Assembly: GCF_030815585.1 (NCBI RefSeq)
Contig: NZ_JAUSWY010000001.1
Location: 3,224,001-3,288,000 of the forward strand
DNA length: 64,000 bases
Source: Arthrobacter pascens
Lineage (GTDB): Bacteria > Actinomycetota > Actinomycetes > Actinomycetales > Micrococcaceae
Direction: 5' to 3'
The position numbers and the translations under genes are program-made. The notes under the pieces are model-generated. The model searched no databases and was not told the origin of the DNA. It saw nothing but the letters and a program-made list of their open reading frames with translations. This document shows, in pieces, positions 1-8,233 of the stretch (within the stretch, counting starts at the first letter, position 1; every line of letters starts with the position of its first letter).

Positions 1-190
1 GCTCCAGTACCGGCCGGTCCAGGCCGAACTGTTCCCGGACCGCAGCGAGCTGTTCGGAGGTGGCCAGCGGACCCGCGTAGGACACGGCGGGATCACCGGG
101 GGCCATGCGGATGAGGATGAACACGGTGGACACCGTGAGGAACACGGTCAGCAGGCCCTGTCCCAGGCGCTTCAGGATGTAGTTCGTCAT
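1..190 (-). CDS. ABC transporter permease, oligopeptide/dipeptide type (5' part only)
   Basis: Only the first 63 codons are in the window; the gene runs off the left edge. The translation starts MTNYILKRLGQG, then a hydrophobic segment, then IRMAPGDPA and EQLAAVREQFGLDRP. This is the standard N-terminus of DppB/OppB-type permeases: one membrane span followed by the 'R..PGDP' motif. The ATG (complement of 188-190) sits 3 nt after the stop of the binding-protein gene and has a GGAGG Shine-Dalgarno located inside the end of that gene, so the two are one operon and translationally linked. It should form the inner-membrane channel for the substrate delivered by the lipoprotein encoded upstream. 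The substrate is not evident. Confidence 0.85.
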   Translation of the reverse strand, partial: MTNYILKRLGQGLLTVFLTVSTVFILIRMAPGDPAVSYAGPLATSEQLAAVREQFGLDRPVLE

Positions 191-193
191 GGC

Positions 194-1768
194 TTAGGCC
201 TCCAGCCGGACATCAACGAGCGGGTAGGAGTTGGTGGGAGCCAGATTAACGTTGGACACCCGTTCCCGGTGGGCGAGGACGGACTTGGGCACAAATGCCC
301 AGGCGCAGGGCCAGGTGTCCCAGACAGCCTGCTGCGCATCCTCCAGCAGGACCTGCCGGCGGGCTGGATCAGCTTCGGCGGACGCGGCCTGGATTTTGGC
401 GGTGACCTCGGGGACCACGTAGCCCTGGTAGGTGTCGCGGGTTGCTTCCTTCTCCGGGGTGCCGGAGTACATGCCCTGCAGCATGGTGATGGCCAGGCCG
501 GTGGGGCTGGGATAGCCGTTGCCCAGCAAGTCCCAGTCCCCCTGCTTGCCCTGGCGCCAGGCCAGGATGTTGCCGCCGGGTTCGAACTGCTGCAGCTCGG
601 CCTTCACGCCGATGGCGCCGAACATTTCCACCAGGGCCTCCATCACGGACGTGTCGGAGGCGAACTCGCCGGTTTCCCAGATGATCTTGAGGCTGAGGTC
701 CTTGACGCCCAGCTCCTCGAGGGTGGCCTTGGCCTTCTCCGGATCGTAGGTGTAGGTGCCGGTCTTGTGGTAGCCGGTGAGGCTGGACGGCGTGACGCCC
801 TCAGCCGGGGTCACGGAGTCCACCAGTACGTCGCGCACCAGCGACTCGCCGTCGATCGCCATGCTAAGTGCCTCGCGCACCCGGGGATCCGCCAGCGGGT
901 GGCCGGCGGGCTTGCGGAAGTTGAAGAAGATCTGGTTCAGGCGGAGGCTGGACGCCTCCTGGAGTTCGACGCCGGGGAGTCCGGCGAGCTGTTCGCGGGA
1001 GTCGGGCGTGATGGAGTCGATGACGTCCACCTCGCCGCTGCGCAGTGCGATGACGCGGCTGGATTCCTCAGGGAGGAACCGGACCTCCACGTTGTCCACC
1101 TCGGGGGCCGGGCCCCAGTAGTTCTTGTTTCGTTCCAGGCTGTAAGTACCGGCGCCGCGGTTGAACTTGGTAACAACGTACGGGCCGGTGCCAACGCCTT
1201 CCTGCAGTTCCTCCGGCTTATTCTGCGCGGCGGGGGTTATCAGGATCATGCTCATGAGCGAGTCCAGGATGGGGATGGGCTTGGTGGAGACCATCTTGAA
1301 CGTGCGGTCATCCACGGGAACAACCTCGGGGAATTCGGGGAAGAATCCGGCCACGAAGGACCCCTGCACCTGCTGGTACATCTTCAGCGCCGTGGCGATG
1401 TCCGCCACCTGCACCGGGCTGTTGTCCGAATAGCGGATGCCTTCGCGGAGCGTGACGGTCCACTCCGTGGGGCCGGTCATCTCGAAACGTTCGGCGAGGA
1501 CCAGCACGGGCTTGGTTTCGGGGCCGATGGCCGTGAGGCCCTGGCGGACCGCCCGCTGGACAGTTACAGCGGCGTCGAACTGGTTGAGCTTGTTGTCCAG
1601 GCTGACCAGGGACCGGTTCAGCGCCAGGGTCAGGGTGCTGGGCCCCGGCAGGCCGGTAGGGCCGGCGCAGCCGGCGAGGCTGCCTGTGCCCAGCAGAAAA
1701 CCGGCCGCGGCGCCAAACTGCAGCAGGCGGCGGCGGGAAATCTCACTTCCTTGAGGAAGAACGGTCAT
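194..1768 (-). CDS. ABC transporter substrate-binding lipoprotein (SBP_bac_5 family)
   Basis: 524-aa extracellular solute-binding protein of the peptide/nickel/opine family. The N-terminus carries a twin-arginine motif (SRRRLLQFGAAAGFLLG) followed by a lipobox LAGC, so it is probably Tat-exported and lipid-anchored. Family landmarks include YVVTKFNRGAGTYSLERN..YWG, VDNVEVRFLPEESSRV, and DPRVREALSMAIDGESLV. The open frame extends further upstream, but the ATG at 1766-1768 is chosen because GAGAGG lies just before it and the signal peptide begins there. It is followed at 3 nt by the permease gene. It diverges from the DUF1537-PdxA fusion across 187 bp containing tandem repeats, suggesting shared control; import of an acid-sugar or peptide-like compound is an inference. 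Confidence 0.9.
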   Translation of the reverse strand: MTVLPQGSEISRRRLLQFGAAAGFLLGTGSLAGCAGPTGLPGPSTLTLALNRSLVSLDNKLNQFDAAVTVQRAVRQGLTAIGPETKPVLVLAERFEMTGPTEWTVTLREGIRYSDNSPVQVADIATALKMYQQVQGSFVAGFFPEFPEVVPVDDRTFKMVSTKPIPILDSLMSMILITPAAQNKPEELQEGVGTGPYVVTKFNRGAGTYSLERNKNYWGPAPEVDNVEVRFLPEESSRVIALRSGEVDVIDSITPDSREQLAGLPGVELQEASSLRLNQIFFNFRKPAGHPLADPRVREALSMAIDGESLVRDVLVDSVTPAEGVTPSSLTGYHKTGTYTYDPEKAKATLEELGVKDLSLKIIWETGEFASDTSVMEALVEMFGAIGVKAELQQFEPGGNILAWRQGKQGDWDLLGNGYPSPTGLAITMLQGMYSGTPEKEATRDTYQGYVVPEVTAKIQAASAEADPARRQVLLEDAQQAVWDTWPCAWAFVPKSVLAHRERVSNVNLAPTNSYPLVDVRLEA

Positions 1769-1845
1769 CGTTGACCTCTCGGTTGAACGGGGACGGCCCG
1801 CCGGTTTGGCTGTGCCGAATGTTGTGTCCATCACTTTGCCACTTC

Positions 1846-1884
1846 TGCGTGAATTGCGCAAGCCTCCTAGCGTGATTCGCGCAA
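1846..1884. promoter_or_regulatory. Tandem operator-like repeats in a divergent promoter region
   Basis: Two 16-bp direct repeats, TGCGTGAATTGCGCAA (1846-1861) and AGCGTGATTCGCGCAA (1869-1884), match at 13 of 16 positions and start 23 bp apart, about two helical turns. Each contains a TGCGCAA or CGCGCAA core. They lie between the outward-facing binding-protein gene and the kinase-dehydrogenase gene. A binding site for a regulator such as the nearby DeoR protein is plausible but not shown. Confidence 0.5.
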
Positions 1885-1955
1885 TCGTGTCATGATATTG
1901 GAAAGCATCCCGCACTTCGCGGGGTCCAGCCGACTAGGACGTGGAGAGGAGCACC

Positions 1956-4322
1956 GTGGCTTCCGTTTTTGTGCAGGCCGACGATTTCTCCGGTGCCGCA
2001 GAGGTTGGCTACTGCTTTGTGCAGCATGGCCTGTCCGCGCAGGTGTTGCTGGGAACGGACGACGGCGGCGCGGCCTTGCCAAGGTTTGTCACCGACGTTG
2101 TGGTCATCGATACTCATTCGCGCGGGCTTTCTGAAGCCGCCGCGGAGGCGCTCGTGGCTGAAGCTTTCTCCAGCCCCCCAGCTTCGGCTGCGCAGGTTGC
2201 TTTTAAGAAGATCGACTCCCTGTGGCGCGGGAATGTCCGCGCAGAGGTCGCCGCGCTGACAGGCCTCGGCTTTCACACCGTGGTTGCAGGCGCACTCCCC
2301 CAGCTGCGGCGGTCGGTCCGGGACGGCCAGCCGTTTGTTGCCGGTACTCCCCTGGCTCAGACGGACCTGTGGCAGGCCGAGCTGACCGCTCCGCCCGCTG
2401 ACATCCCGTCCCTCCTCCGCTCGGAGGAACCGGCCTCGGTGCAGACTCTGGGCCTGACTGAGGTACGGTCCGGCTCGTTCCCCCAGAAGCTGGGCGGAGT
2501 GCTGGAAAGCGACCGGCCAACAGTGGTGGTGGCTGACGGCGAGACCGTCCAGGACCTGGAAGACATAGTGGATGCCCTGCGGGAGCTTGGCTTCACGGCC
2601 GGCGGCCGCCGCATCGTGCTCGTTGGTACCGGTGGAACCGCGGACGTCCTCGCGCAACGGCTCGCTTCAGAACCTGCGCGAAATGCGCAACGTGGGGCAC
2701 GAACTCAAGCAGCCAGCGCGGAACCGCAGTGGGCTGCCAGACCGGTGCTCGCCGTCGTCGGCTCTGCGTCCGGAACTGCGCAGGCCCAGCTGGCCCAGCT
2801 GGCAGCGCGCGGCTTCACGTTGGTACGGCTGCATCCGCACTACACCGGTGCCATCGGCGCCTATGAACCGCAGCTCGCCGGAGCGCGGCAGGCCTTGGCA
2901 AAAGGCACCAACGTGGCCGTCACCTTGGCCGCAGGCAAAGTGGACCCGGCCAGAGCAGCCAGCATCATCCGGGCATTGTCGCAATTCGCTGCCGAGGCGG
3001 CAAAGGGAGCAGACGCGGACCTGATCCTCACCGGCGGCGAGACGGCCCGGGAAGTCCTGGACGCCGTCGGCCTCCAACGCCTGGTGCCGCTCGCTGCCGT
3101 GCAGCACGGGGCGGTGCTCAGCCGCGCCGATGACGGAACGCTGGTGGGCACCAAGCCCGGCAGCTTCGGTGACGGTCTGGCCCTCCTACAGCTTTACGAC
3201 GAGATCCGGGAGCAACGCGGCCGGTCCGCGCAGGCTCCCGCCAACACCCTTCCCAGCAAGCCTTCCGAACGATCTGGAGCAGAAATGACAACCGTCGCAA
3301 CGAGCAAGACCGAGCAGAATGCCCTCCCCTACGTGGCCGTCACCATGGGCGACGGCGCCGGAGTGGGGCCGGAGGTGGTGGTTGCCGCCGTCCTGGATCC
3401 CAAGATCAACGCCGAGTGCCGGCCCGTGGTGGTCGGGGACGCCCTGCGGCTCCGGCAGGCCGCGGACATCCTGGGCATCCATGCGGAAATCCAGCCGGTG
3501 GCCACCGTGCAGGACGCGGTTTTCACGCCGGGACGGGTGAATGTGATCGACCTGGCGCTGCTGCCGGAGGACCTGGCGTGGGGCGAGCTCTCCCCCGTGG
3601 CTGGCCATGCCGCGTATGAGTACATCCGGGTGGCCAGCGAGCTGGCCATGGCCGGAACGGTGCAGGCCATTTGCACCGCGCCGCTGAACAAGGAGGCACT
3701 GCACGCTGCCGGGCACATCTTCCCCGGACACACCGAGCTGCTGGCGCAGCTGACCGGGACCGAGGAAGTGTCCATGATGCTCTCCACGCCCAAGATCAAG
3801 GTCATCCACGTGACCACGCACATCGGGCTGATGGACGCCATCCGGAAGATCAACCCGGACCTGGTGGAACGCACCATCCGCCGCGGCCACGAGGCCCTGA
3901 TAAGGGCGGGCATCCCGCAGCCGAAGATCGGCGTGTGCGCCATCAACCCGCACGCAGGCGAAAACGGGCTGTTCGGGCAGGGCGAGGAAGCGGAGAAAAT
4001 CGCACCCGGTGTGAAAGCGGCCCAGGCCGAGGGCATCGACGTCACGGGCCCGCTGCCGGCGGACACCCTGTTCTTCCTGGCCGGCCGCGGCGACTACGAC
4101 CTGGTGGTGGCCATGTACCACGACCAGGGGCACGGCCCCGTGAAGGTGCTGGGCATCGAGGCCGGCGTGAACATCACTGTGGGCCTGCCGGTCATCAGGA
4201 CTTCCGTGGACCACGGGACTGCCTTTGACATCGCGGGCAAGGCGATCGCCGATTCGCGCAGCATGGTGGAGGCCCTCCACCAGGCGGCCGAGATGGCCAC
4301 CCGGCCCAGCGTGGCCGTGTAG
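1956..4322 (+). CDS. Fused four-carbon acid-sugar kinase (DUF1537) and PdxA-type 4-phosphate dehydrogenase
   Basis: 788-aa two-domain protein. Residues ~1-420 are a DUF1537/OtnK-type kinase: it opens FVQADDFSGAAEVG and ends with the GGETA and KPGSFG motifs. Residues ~450-788 are a PdxA-family dehydrogenase: VTMGDGAGVGPEV, TAPLNKEAL, FPGHTELLA, INPHAGENGLFG, MYHDQGHGP, and VDHGTAFDIAG. In separate-gene systems such pairs phosphorylate D-threonate/erythronate-like acids and oxidatively decarboxylate the 4-phosphate toward dihydroxyacetone phosphate; that role is inferred here, rather than vitamin B6 synthesis. The GTG at 1956 is preferred because AGGAG precedes it; an in-frame GTG at 1941 lies inside that site. 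The first PdxA motif reads MGDGAG where MGDPAG is usual. The DeoR gene follows. Confidence 0.85.
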   Translation: MASVFVQADDFSGAAEVGYCFVQHGLSAQVLLGTDDGGAALPRFVTDVVVIDTHSRGLSEAAAEALVAEAFSSPPASAAQVAFKKIDSLWRGNVRAEVAALTGLGFHTVVAGALPQLRRSVRDGQPFVAGTPLAQTDLWQAELTAPPADIPSLLRSEEPASVQTLGLTEVRSGSFPQKLGGVLESDRPTVVVADGETVQDLEDIVDALRELGFTAGGRRIVLVGTGGTADVLAQRLASEPARNAQRGARTQAASAEPQWAARPVLAVVGSASGTAQAQLAQLAARGFTLVRLHPHYTGAIGAYEPQLAGARQALAKGTNVAVTLAAGKVDPARAASIIRALSQFAAEAAKGADADLILTGGETAREVLDAVGLQRLVPLAAVQHGAVLSRADDGTLVGTKPGSFGDGLALLQLYDEIREQRGRSAQAPANTLPSKPSERSGAEMTTVATSKTEQNALPYVAVTMGDGAGVGPEVVVAAVLDPKINAECRPVVVGDALRLRQAADILGIHAEIQPVATVQDAVFTPGRVNVIDLALLPEDLAWGELSPVAGHAAYEYIRVASELAMAGTVQAICTAPLNKEALHAAGHIFPGHTELLAQLTGTEEVSMMLSTPKIKVIHVTTHIGLMDAIRKINPDLVERTIRRGHEALIRAGIPQPKIGVCAINPHAGENGLFGQGEEAEKIAPGVKAAQAEGIDVTGPLPADTLFFLAGRGDYDLVVAMYHDQGHGPVKVLGIEAGVNITVGLPVIRTSVDHGTAFDIAGKAIADSRSMVEALHQAAEMATRPSVAV
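3276..3287 (+). promoter_or_regulatory. Internal ribosome binding site and ATG at the domain junction
   Basis: GGAG (3276-3279) is followed at 5 nt by an in-frame ATG (3285-3287) exactly where the PdxA domain begins (MTTVATSKTEQN). The upstream linker is Ala/Pro/Ser-rich. This looks like the former start codon and Shine-Dalgarno of a separate dehydrogenase gene and could still give a free 345-aa PdxA protein besides the fusion. Confidence 0.5.
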
Positions 4323-4401
4323 GCGGAGCGGGCGATGCTGCGGGCTGTTTTCCCTGGCCGGAACTAGCATGGTTACCACGCCCACGGGAAGGAAACCGGG
4401 A

Positions 4402-5178
4402 ATGCTGCAGGCAAATGCCAGGCGCGAGGAGATCTACCATCTGGCCCTCACCACCGGGCTGGCATCCGTGGAGGAGCTCTCCGCCCGTTTCGAGGTCACC
4501 GCATCCACCATTCGCCGCGACCTGGCGCTCCTGAACGGGCAGGGCCGGCTGGCCAGGACCTACGGCGGCGCCATGGCGCTGGGCGCGCACCCTGAGGCGT
4601 CACTGCGGCAGCGTACCGGCGAGGCGTTTGAGCAGAAGCATGCCATTGCCCGCTGGGCGGCTTCGGTGATCAGGCCCGGCGAGAACATCCTGCTCGACGC
4701 CGGCTCCACGGTGGGTGCGTTGGCCCACGAGCTGCGCTCGTTCGACAAGCTCTCGGTCACCACGCCGGGCATCAACACCATGCAGGAGCTGGCCGATTCG
4801 GACGGCATCGAGGTTGACTGCCTGGGCGGCCGGCTGCGGAGCCTGAGCCAAAGCTTTGTGGGCCCGCTGGCCGAGGCAGCCCTGGAGCGGATGAGCTTCG
4901 ACCGTGTGTTCCTGGGCGCCGACGCAGTGACCGCCGAGGACGGCATCTGCGAGGCGGACCATTCCCAGACCAGGCTCAAGGAGCTCATGGCCCGGCGCGG
5001 CAACCATGTATATGTCCTGGCGGACTCGTCCAAGCTGGGCCTGCGGCCGTTCCACGCGTGGGCGCGGCTGGCCCTGCCCTGGACGCTGGTGACTGACGAC
5101 GGCGCCGACGCCGGGGAGCTGGCGAAGTTCCGTGAGGCGGGGGTTGCGGTTGAGGTGGCGGCGGTTTCGCTGGACTAG
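4402..5178 (+). CDS. DeoR/GlpR-family transcriptional regulator
   Basis: 258-aa repressor-type regulator. The N-terminal winged helix-turn-helix has the DeoR signature (ARREEIYHLALTTGLASVEE, then FEVTASTIRRDL and an RTYGGA hinge). The C-terminal DeoRC sensor domain has LDAGST, VTTPGINTMQEL, GGRLR, and FLGADAV. The ATG at 4402 is chosen because GGAAGGAAA precedes it; another in-frame ATG at 4369 has no clear ribosome site. It lies 79 nt after the kinase-dehydrogenase gene on the same strand. DeoR proteins commonly sense phosphorylated sugars, so control of the neighbouring acid-sugar genes is likely. Its stop overlaps the convergent DinB-like gene by 4 nt. Confidence 0.9.
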   Translation: MLQANARREEIYHLALTTGLASVEELSARFEVTASTIRRDLALLNGQGRLARTYGGAMALGAHPEASLRQRTGEAFEQKHAIARWAASVIRPGENILLDAGSTVGALAHELRSFDKLSVTTPGINTMQELADSDGIEVDCLGGRLRSLSQSFVGPLAEAALERMSFDRVFLGADAVTAEDGICEADHSQTRLKELMARRGNHVYVLADSSKLGLRPFHAWARLALPWTLVTDDGADAGELAKFREAGVAVEVAAVSLD

Positions 5179-5930
5179 TCGAGCTCCGCCTCGATGGCGT
5201 CGAGGTCGCGGACGGCGTAGCGGTGGTGCTCCCACTCTTCCTGGAGGATCGTATGGAGGCACGAGAGTGTGGTCTCAGGGTATTCGGGGGCCCAGGGGTT
5301 CTTGTGCGTCCCGGTTAGGTCGTCCGCTGTGACGCTGGCGAGGAAGTCGCGCACCATGGCGACGCGGCCTGCCCGGACTTCGAGCACTTCCGCGTAGGAC
5401 GGTGTGACCGTCGTGAAGATCGACATATCGTGGCCGTCGGTCTCATACTCGACATTTGGTTGACCTATGGCGTGGAATGGCTGTTCGATCTCCAGGATGG
5501 CCCGGCCCAGCCACGTGTCCGTGGCCATTATCAGGTGCCGCAGTGTCTGCGCTAAGGACCACTCGCCGTCCACGGAGATGTCCACCGTGCCGGCAGGCAT
5601 CGCTGCGACGCGCTCCAGGGAGGCCGCCCACGTGCGCTCGAGCATGGCCCAGGCGCTGCGCAGGCCATCAGGATCCTGAGCGCGCCTGGTCTCGCGGCCG
5701 GGAAAACGGCGGTTGAGTTCATCCTCGACGAATGGGGTCACGTCCACACCGTTGATCCGCAGGAAGTCCTTTCCTTCGAGGAGCCACGGCGCGTCGATGT
5801 CCGCTCCGGCCACGTCGACTCCGCGCATCACAACGCCGGACAGGTCAGTCCGCACGAAGCGAGCTTTTTGCAGGTTCGCGTCGACGAACTCGGCACTCCG
5901 CAGGTCGTCGGATCCGGTGAAGGTTGCCAT
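5175..5930 (-). CDS. DinB-family protein with pentapeptide-like N-terminus
   Basis: 251 aa. The first ~45 residues contain a short pentapeptide-type stretch (SAEFVDANLQKARFVRTDLS). The rest is a DinB_2-like four-helix bundle: the run EWSLAQTLRHLIMATDTWLG carries the first metal-type histidine and LQEEWEHHRYAVRDLD carries the C-terminal pair. Such proteins resemble bacillithiol/mycothiol-dependent transferases, but the substrate is unknown. Similar pentapeptide plus DinB architectures are common in actinobacteria. It converges on the DeoR gene, sharing 4 nt at the stops. Confidence 0.75.
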   Translation of the reverse strand: MATFTGSDDLRSAEFVDANLQKARFVRTDLSGVVMRGVDVAGADIDAPWLLEGKDFLRINGVDVTPFVEDELNRRFPGRETRRAQDPDGLRSAWAMLERTWAASLERVAAMPAGTVDISVDGEWSLAQTLRHLIMATDTWLGRAILEIEQPFHAIGQPNVEYETDGHDMSIFTTVTPSYAEVLEVRAGRVAMVRDFLASVTADDLTGTHKNPWAPEYPETTLSCLHTILQEEWEHHRYAVRDLDAIEAELD

Positions 5931-6031
5931 GACGCTTAATCTCTCACACTGGATCTCGGCGCATCAAGGATCTCGGGATGGTCAGCCAAATGGCGGGCAA
6001 ATAGAACGACCGGCCAAATCGGATCGCTCGC

Positions 6032-6556
6032 CTATTCTTCTACCGGGCGGGAATAGGAGGATCCCGAGGGGGTCCGTCGCAGCAGGCCGAAGTCGATCAA
6101 GTAGCGGCGCAGCATCACTACATCGTCGGTGTAGCTCAGGAGCCGTGCATTGACCTGCTTCTCCGTGAGCTTTTCGCCCGGCCGGATTGCTTCGCTGGCA
6201 ATCCAGGCCAGGAGCTCCCGCCGTTGCGCCATGTTGGCCGGGTACCTCTCAATCCGGCCCAGGTGCATGAAACGGGCCACCCCGGTCTGCGGCAGACGCC
6301 TGGGTTGTTGGGTGAGGAGGTCCCGGAAGATGGTGCCGGAGGCTTCCAGCTCATCGCTCCCAGTCCGTTCCACCAAGCCGGCTTCAAGCAGGAACCCGAT
6401 GGCACGAGTGCGCCGTTCGCCGTGCATATGGGAAAGCACCTCGGCTGGCTTGGCCCCGAGCACTATCTGTGCGTAGGCCATCCGCGCATCCCGGTTTGCG
6501 AGGGCTGCCGCCACCCGGCGCCAGTGCGGTCCGCTGTGACCGGATGCTCCGCTCAA
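6032..6556 (-). CDS. DUF2087 domain protein
   Basis: 174 aa. The C-terminal half matches the DUF2087 pattern: FMHLGRIERYPANMAQRREL, then LTEKQVNARL, a central DDVVMLRRYLIDFGLL, and a final RTPSGSSYSR. The N-terminal ~80 residues look like a small helical, HTH-like segment (VLSHMHGERRTRAIGFLLEA). These features suggest a DNA-binding regulator, but no partner gene is evident. The start is a TTG (complement of 6554-6556); it is chosen because a near-perfect AGGAGGTGA sits about 9 nt upstream of it on the minus strand. Confidence 0.7.
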   Translation of the reverse strand: MSGASGHSGPHWRRVAAALANRDARMAYAQIVLGAKPAEVLSHMHGERRTRAIGFLLEAGLVERTGSDELEASGTIFRDLLTQQPRRLPQTGVARFMHLGRIERYPANMAQRRELLAWIASEAIRPGEKLTEKQVNARLLSYTDDVVMLRRYLIDFGLLRRTPSGSSYSRPVEE

Positions 6557-6746
6557 TGGCGTTTCACCTCCTACTGCTGCGCCGCGACGAGCCCTGGCTA
6601 CGTCGCAAAACCGGCAGCCGGAATTCCAGGATCAGCAGCCGATGGGGACAGCATATCGGACGGCCAATGGGCCTGCCCGGGCCTCTCCCGGAAGGACACC
6701 GCTGACACCTGTTGGCCGGCCGGGACACCCGGCGTAGGGTTCTCCC

Positions 6747-7532
6747 ATGGAACCGATTCGGGCCATCCTGCTTCCCGGGAGCGTGCTCCCTGCCCAGCTG
6801 GCCTATGGCGATTTGATTCAAGCCCTGGCCCCCGGCGTGGAAGCCATCGCCAAGGAGCTGGAACTCTACGAGGGCGACGAGCCCCCGCCCGGCTGGAGCC
6901 TGGACACTGAGATCGACGGCGTCCTGCGGGAGGCCGACGCCCTCGGCTGGGAGACGTTCCACCTTGTCGGATACTCCGGCGGCGGCGCAGCGGCCCTGGC
7001 CTTCGCCGCCAAACACCCCGAACGCCTGCTGAGCCTTGCGCTGCTCGAGCCCGCCTGGGCCGGAAGCTGGGACTGGAGCCCGGCCCACACGGAACTGTGG
7101 AAGAAGTACGAGGAGCTGGAAGGACTCCCTCCGGATGAGTTCATGCTGGAGTTCATGAGGCTGGGGGTGAGGCCCGACGTCGTCCTTCCGCCACCGCCCG
7201 AAGGCGCCCCGCCGCCGTGGATGGCGAAGCGGCCAGCCGGCATCAAAGCCTTCCTGCGGACCTTCAAGAGCTATGACCTGGAGAGGGAGCGGCTCGCCAA
7301 GTTCAACCGGCCGGTGTTCTTTGCCCTTGGCGGCCTAAGCAATCCGGACGAATACGGCGAGATTGCCAGCCGCCTGTCTCGGGTCTTCTTCCCGGACTTC
7401 CACCTGGAAGTGTTCCCCAAGCGCCACCACTTCGACCCGCCACACCGGATCGAGCCCCAGCGGCTGGCGGAGATGCTGCGCAGGCACTGGGCGCGGGCAG
7501 AGAGCGGGAGCGAGGCATCCGCTGGCTCCTGA
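6747..7532 (+). CDS. Alpha/beta-fold hydrolase
   Basis: 261 aa. The nucleophile elbow is GYSGGG (Gly-x-Ser-x-Gly) around residue 76, followed by AALAFAAKHPERLLSLALLE, the usual post-elbow helix and strand. A FFALGGLSNPDE strand carries a likely acid residue and FPKRHHFDPPHR supplies the catalytic histidine. Length is normal for the family. A poly-Pro cap segment (VVLPPPPEGAPPPWM) sits in the lid region. The gene stands alone between a minus-strand DUF2087 gene and a minus-strand TetR gene, so its substrate cannot be inferred. Confidence 0.8.
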   Translation: MEPIRAILLPGSVLPAQLAYGDLIQALAPGVEAIAKELELYEGDEPPPGWSLDTEIDGVLREADALGWETFHLVGYSGGGAAALAFAAKHPERLLSLALLEPAWAGSWDWSPAHTELWKKYEELEGLPPDEFMLEFMRLGVRPDVVLPPPPEGAPPPWMAKRPAGIKAFLRTFKSYDLERERLAKFNRPVFFALGGLSNPDEYGEIASRLSRVFFPDFHLEVFPKRHHFDPPHRIEPQRLAEMLRRHWARAESGSEASAGS

Positions 7533-7567
7533 CTTTGCAGTCACCAAAGAGCTGAGACGCCAGGAGA

Positions 7568-8179
7568 CTAACTGGTGGCGAGCAGTCGCGCTGCTGCGTT
7601 TCGCCCTACCGCGAAGGGCTCCGGGAAGGTACCCATTCCCATTGTCACGAGCCCGCCTTCGTACAGAAGCATCAACGAATCGGCTGTCTGGGCAGGATCA
7701 GCAATGGACGCTTGCCTGCACAGTTGCTCGAGCAGGTCCCTCAACCATTTCTTTTGGCGGATCGCTTCCGTCGCGATAGGGCTCTCCGGGTCACCTGTCT
7801 CGGCCCGCGCGTTGATCGCGCAACACCCTTTCTCGCTATTGTCGACGGCCCACCGCCCGGAGATGTCAAAAATCGCGAGGATCCGCTCGTTGCCGGTTGC
7901 GGGTACCTCCGCGAGTTCATTTTCGAGGTACTCGCGCCACCGGGCGTCCCGCCGTCGGAGGTAAGCCACCGCCAGCGCCTCTTTCGAACCGAACCGGTCG
8001 TACAGAGTCTTCTTGGTTACGCCGGCCGCCGCGGCGATCGTATCCACCCCTACCGCGTGGATTCCTTCTCGATAGAACAGCTCGGACGCGGCGCGCAGAA
8101 CCCGTTCCGCTCCTTTCGTGTACTTGGGCAGCTCATTTGTGTCCCGGGCCAGCTCTTCACGGCGATCTTCTGACATCAT
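7568..8179 (-). CDS. TetR-family transcriptional regulator
   Basis: 203 aa. N-terminal TetR HTH at residues ~25-70: VLRAASELFYREGIHAVGVD, then AAGVTKKTLYDRFGSKEAL. The remainder is a helical ligand-binding domain ending GMGTFPEPFAVGRNAAARLL. It is divergently transcribed from a DMT-family transporter, and two copies of a palindrome lie between and over the starts of the two genes. The usual logic is repression of itself and of the transporter, relieved by a transported compound. Two adjacent ATGs (8177-8179 and 8174-8176) are both possible starts. Confidence 0.88.
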   Translation of the reverse strand: MMSEDRREELARDTNELPKYTKGAERVLRAASELFYREGIHAVGVDTIAAAAGVTKKTLYDRFGSKEALAVAYLRRRDARWREYLENELAEVPATGNERILAIFDISGRWAVDNSEKGCCAINARAETGDPESPIATEAIRQKKWLRDLLEQLCRQASIADPAQTADSLMLLYEGGLVTMGMGTFPEPFAVGRNAAARLLATS

Positions 8180-8187
8180 GCATCAAC

Positions 8188-8233
8188 TATACCGTTCTGT
8201 ATACTAATGAGCATGAGTAAACAGAACGGTATA
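8188..8233. promoter_or_regulatory. Paired TetR operators overlapping a transporter promoter and start
   Basis: TATACCGTTCTGT (8188-8200) and its exact reverse complement ACAGAACGGTATA (8221-8233) form a perfect 13-bp inverted repeat. Each half is also nearly palindromic by itself (TATAC-N6-GTATA at 8188-8203; one mismatch in the second copy), so these are two operators with centres 30 bp apart. The first overlaps a -10-like TATACT (8200-8205); the second covers the first codons of the transporter. Binding would block both transcription and early elongation. Confidence 0.75.

Noticed and set aside
269..1774. Long plus-strand frame opposite the binding protein
   Set aside because: Gly/His/Arg-rich low-complexity translation, no ribosome site; shadow of the real minus-strand gene in high-GC DNA.
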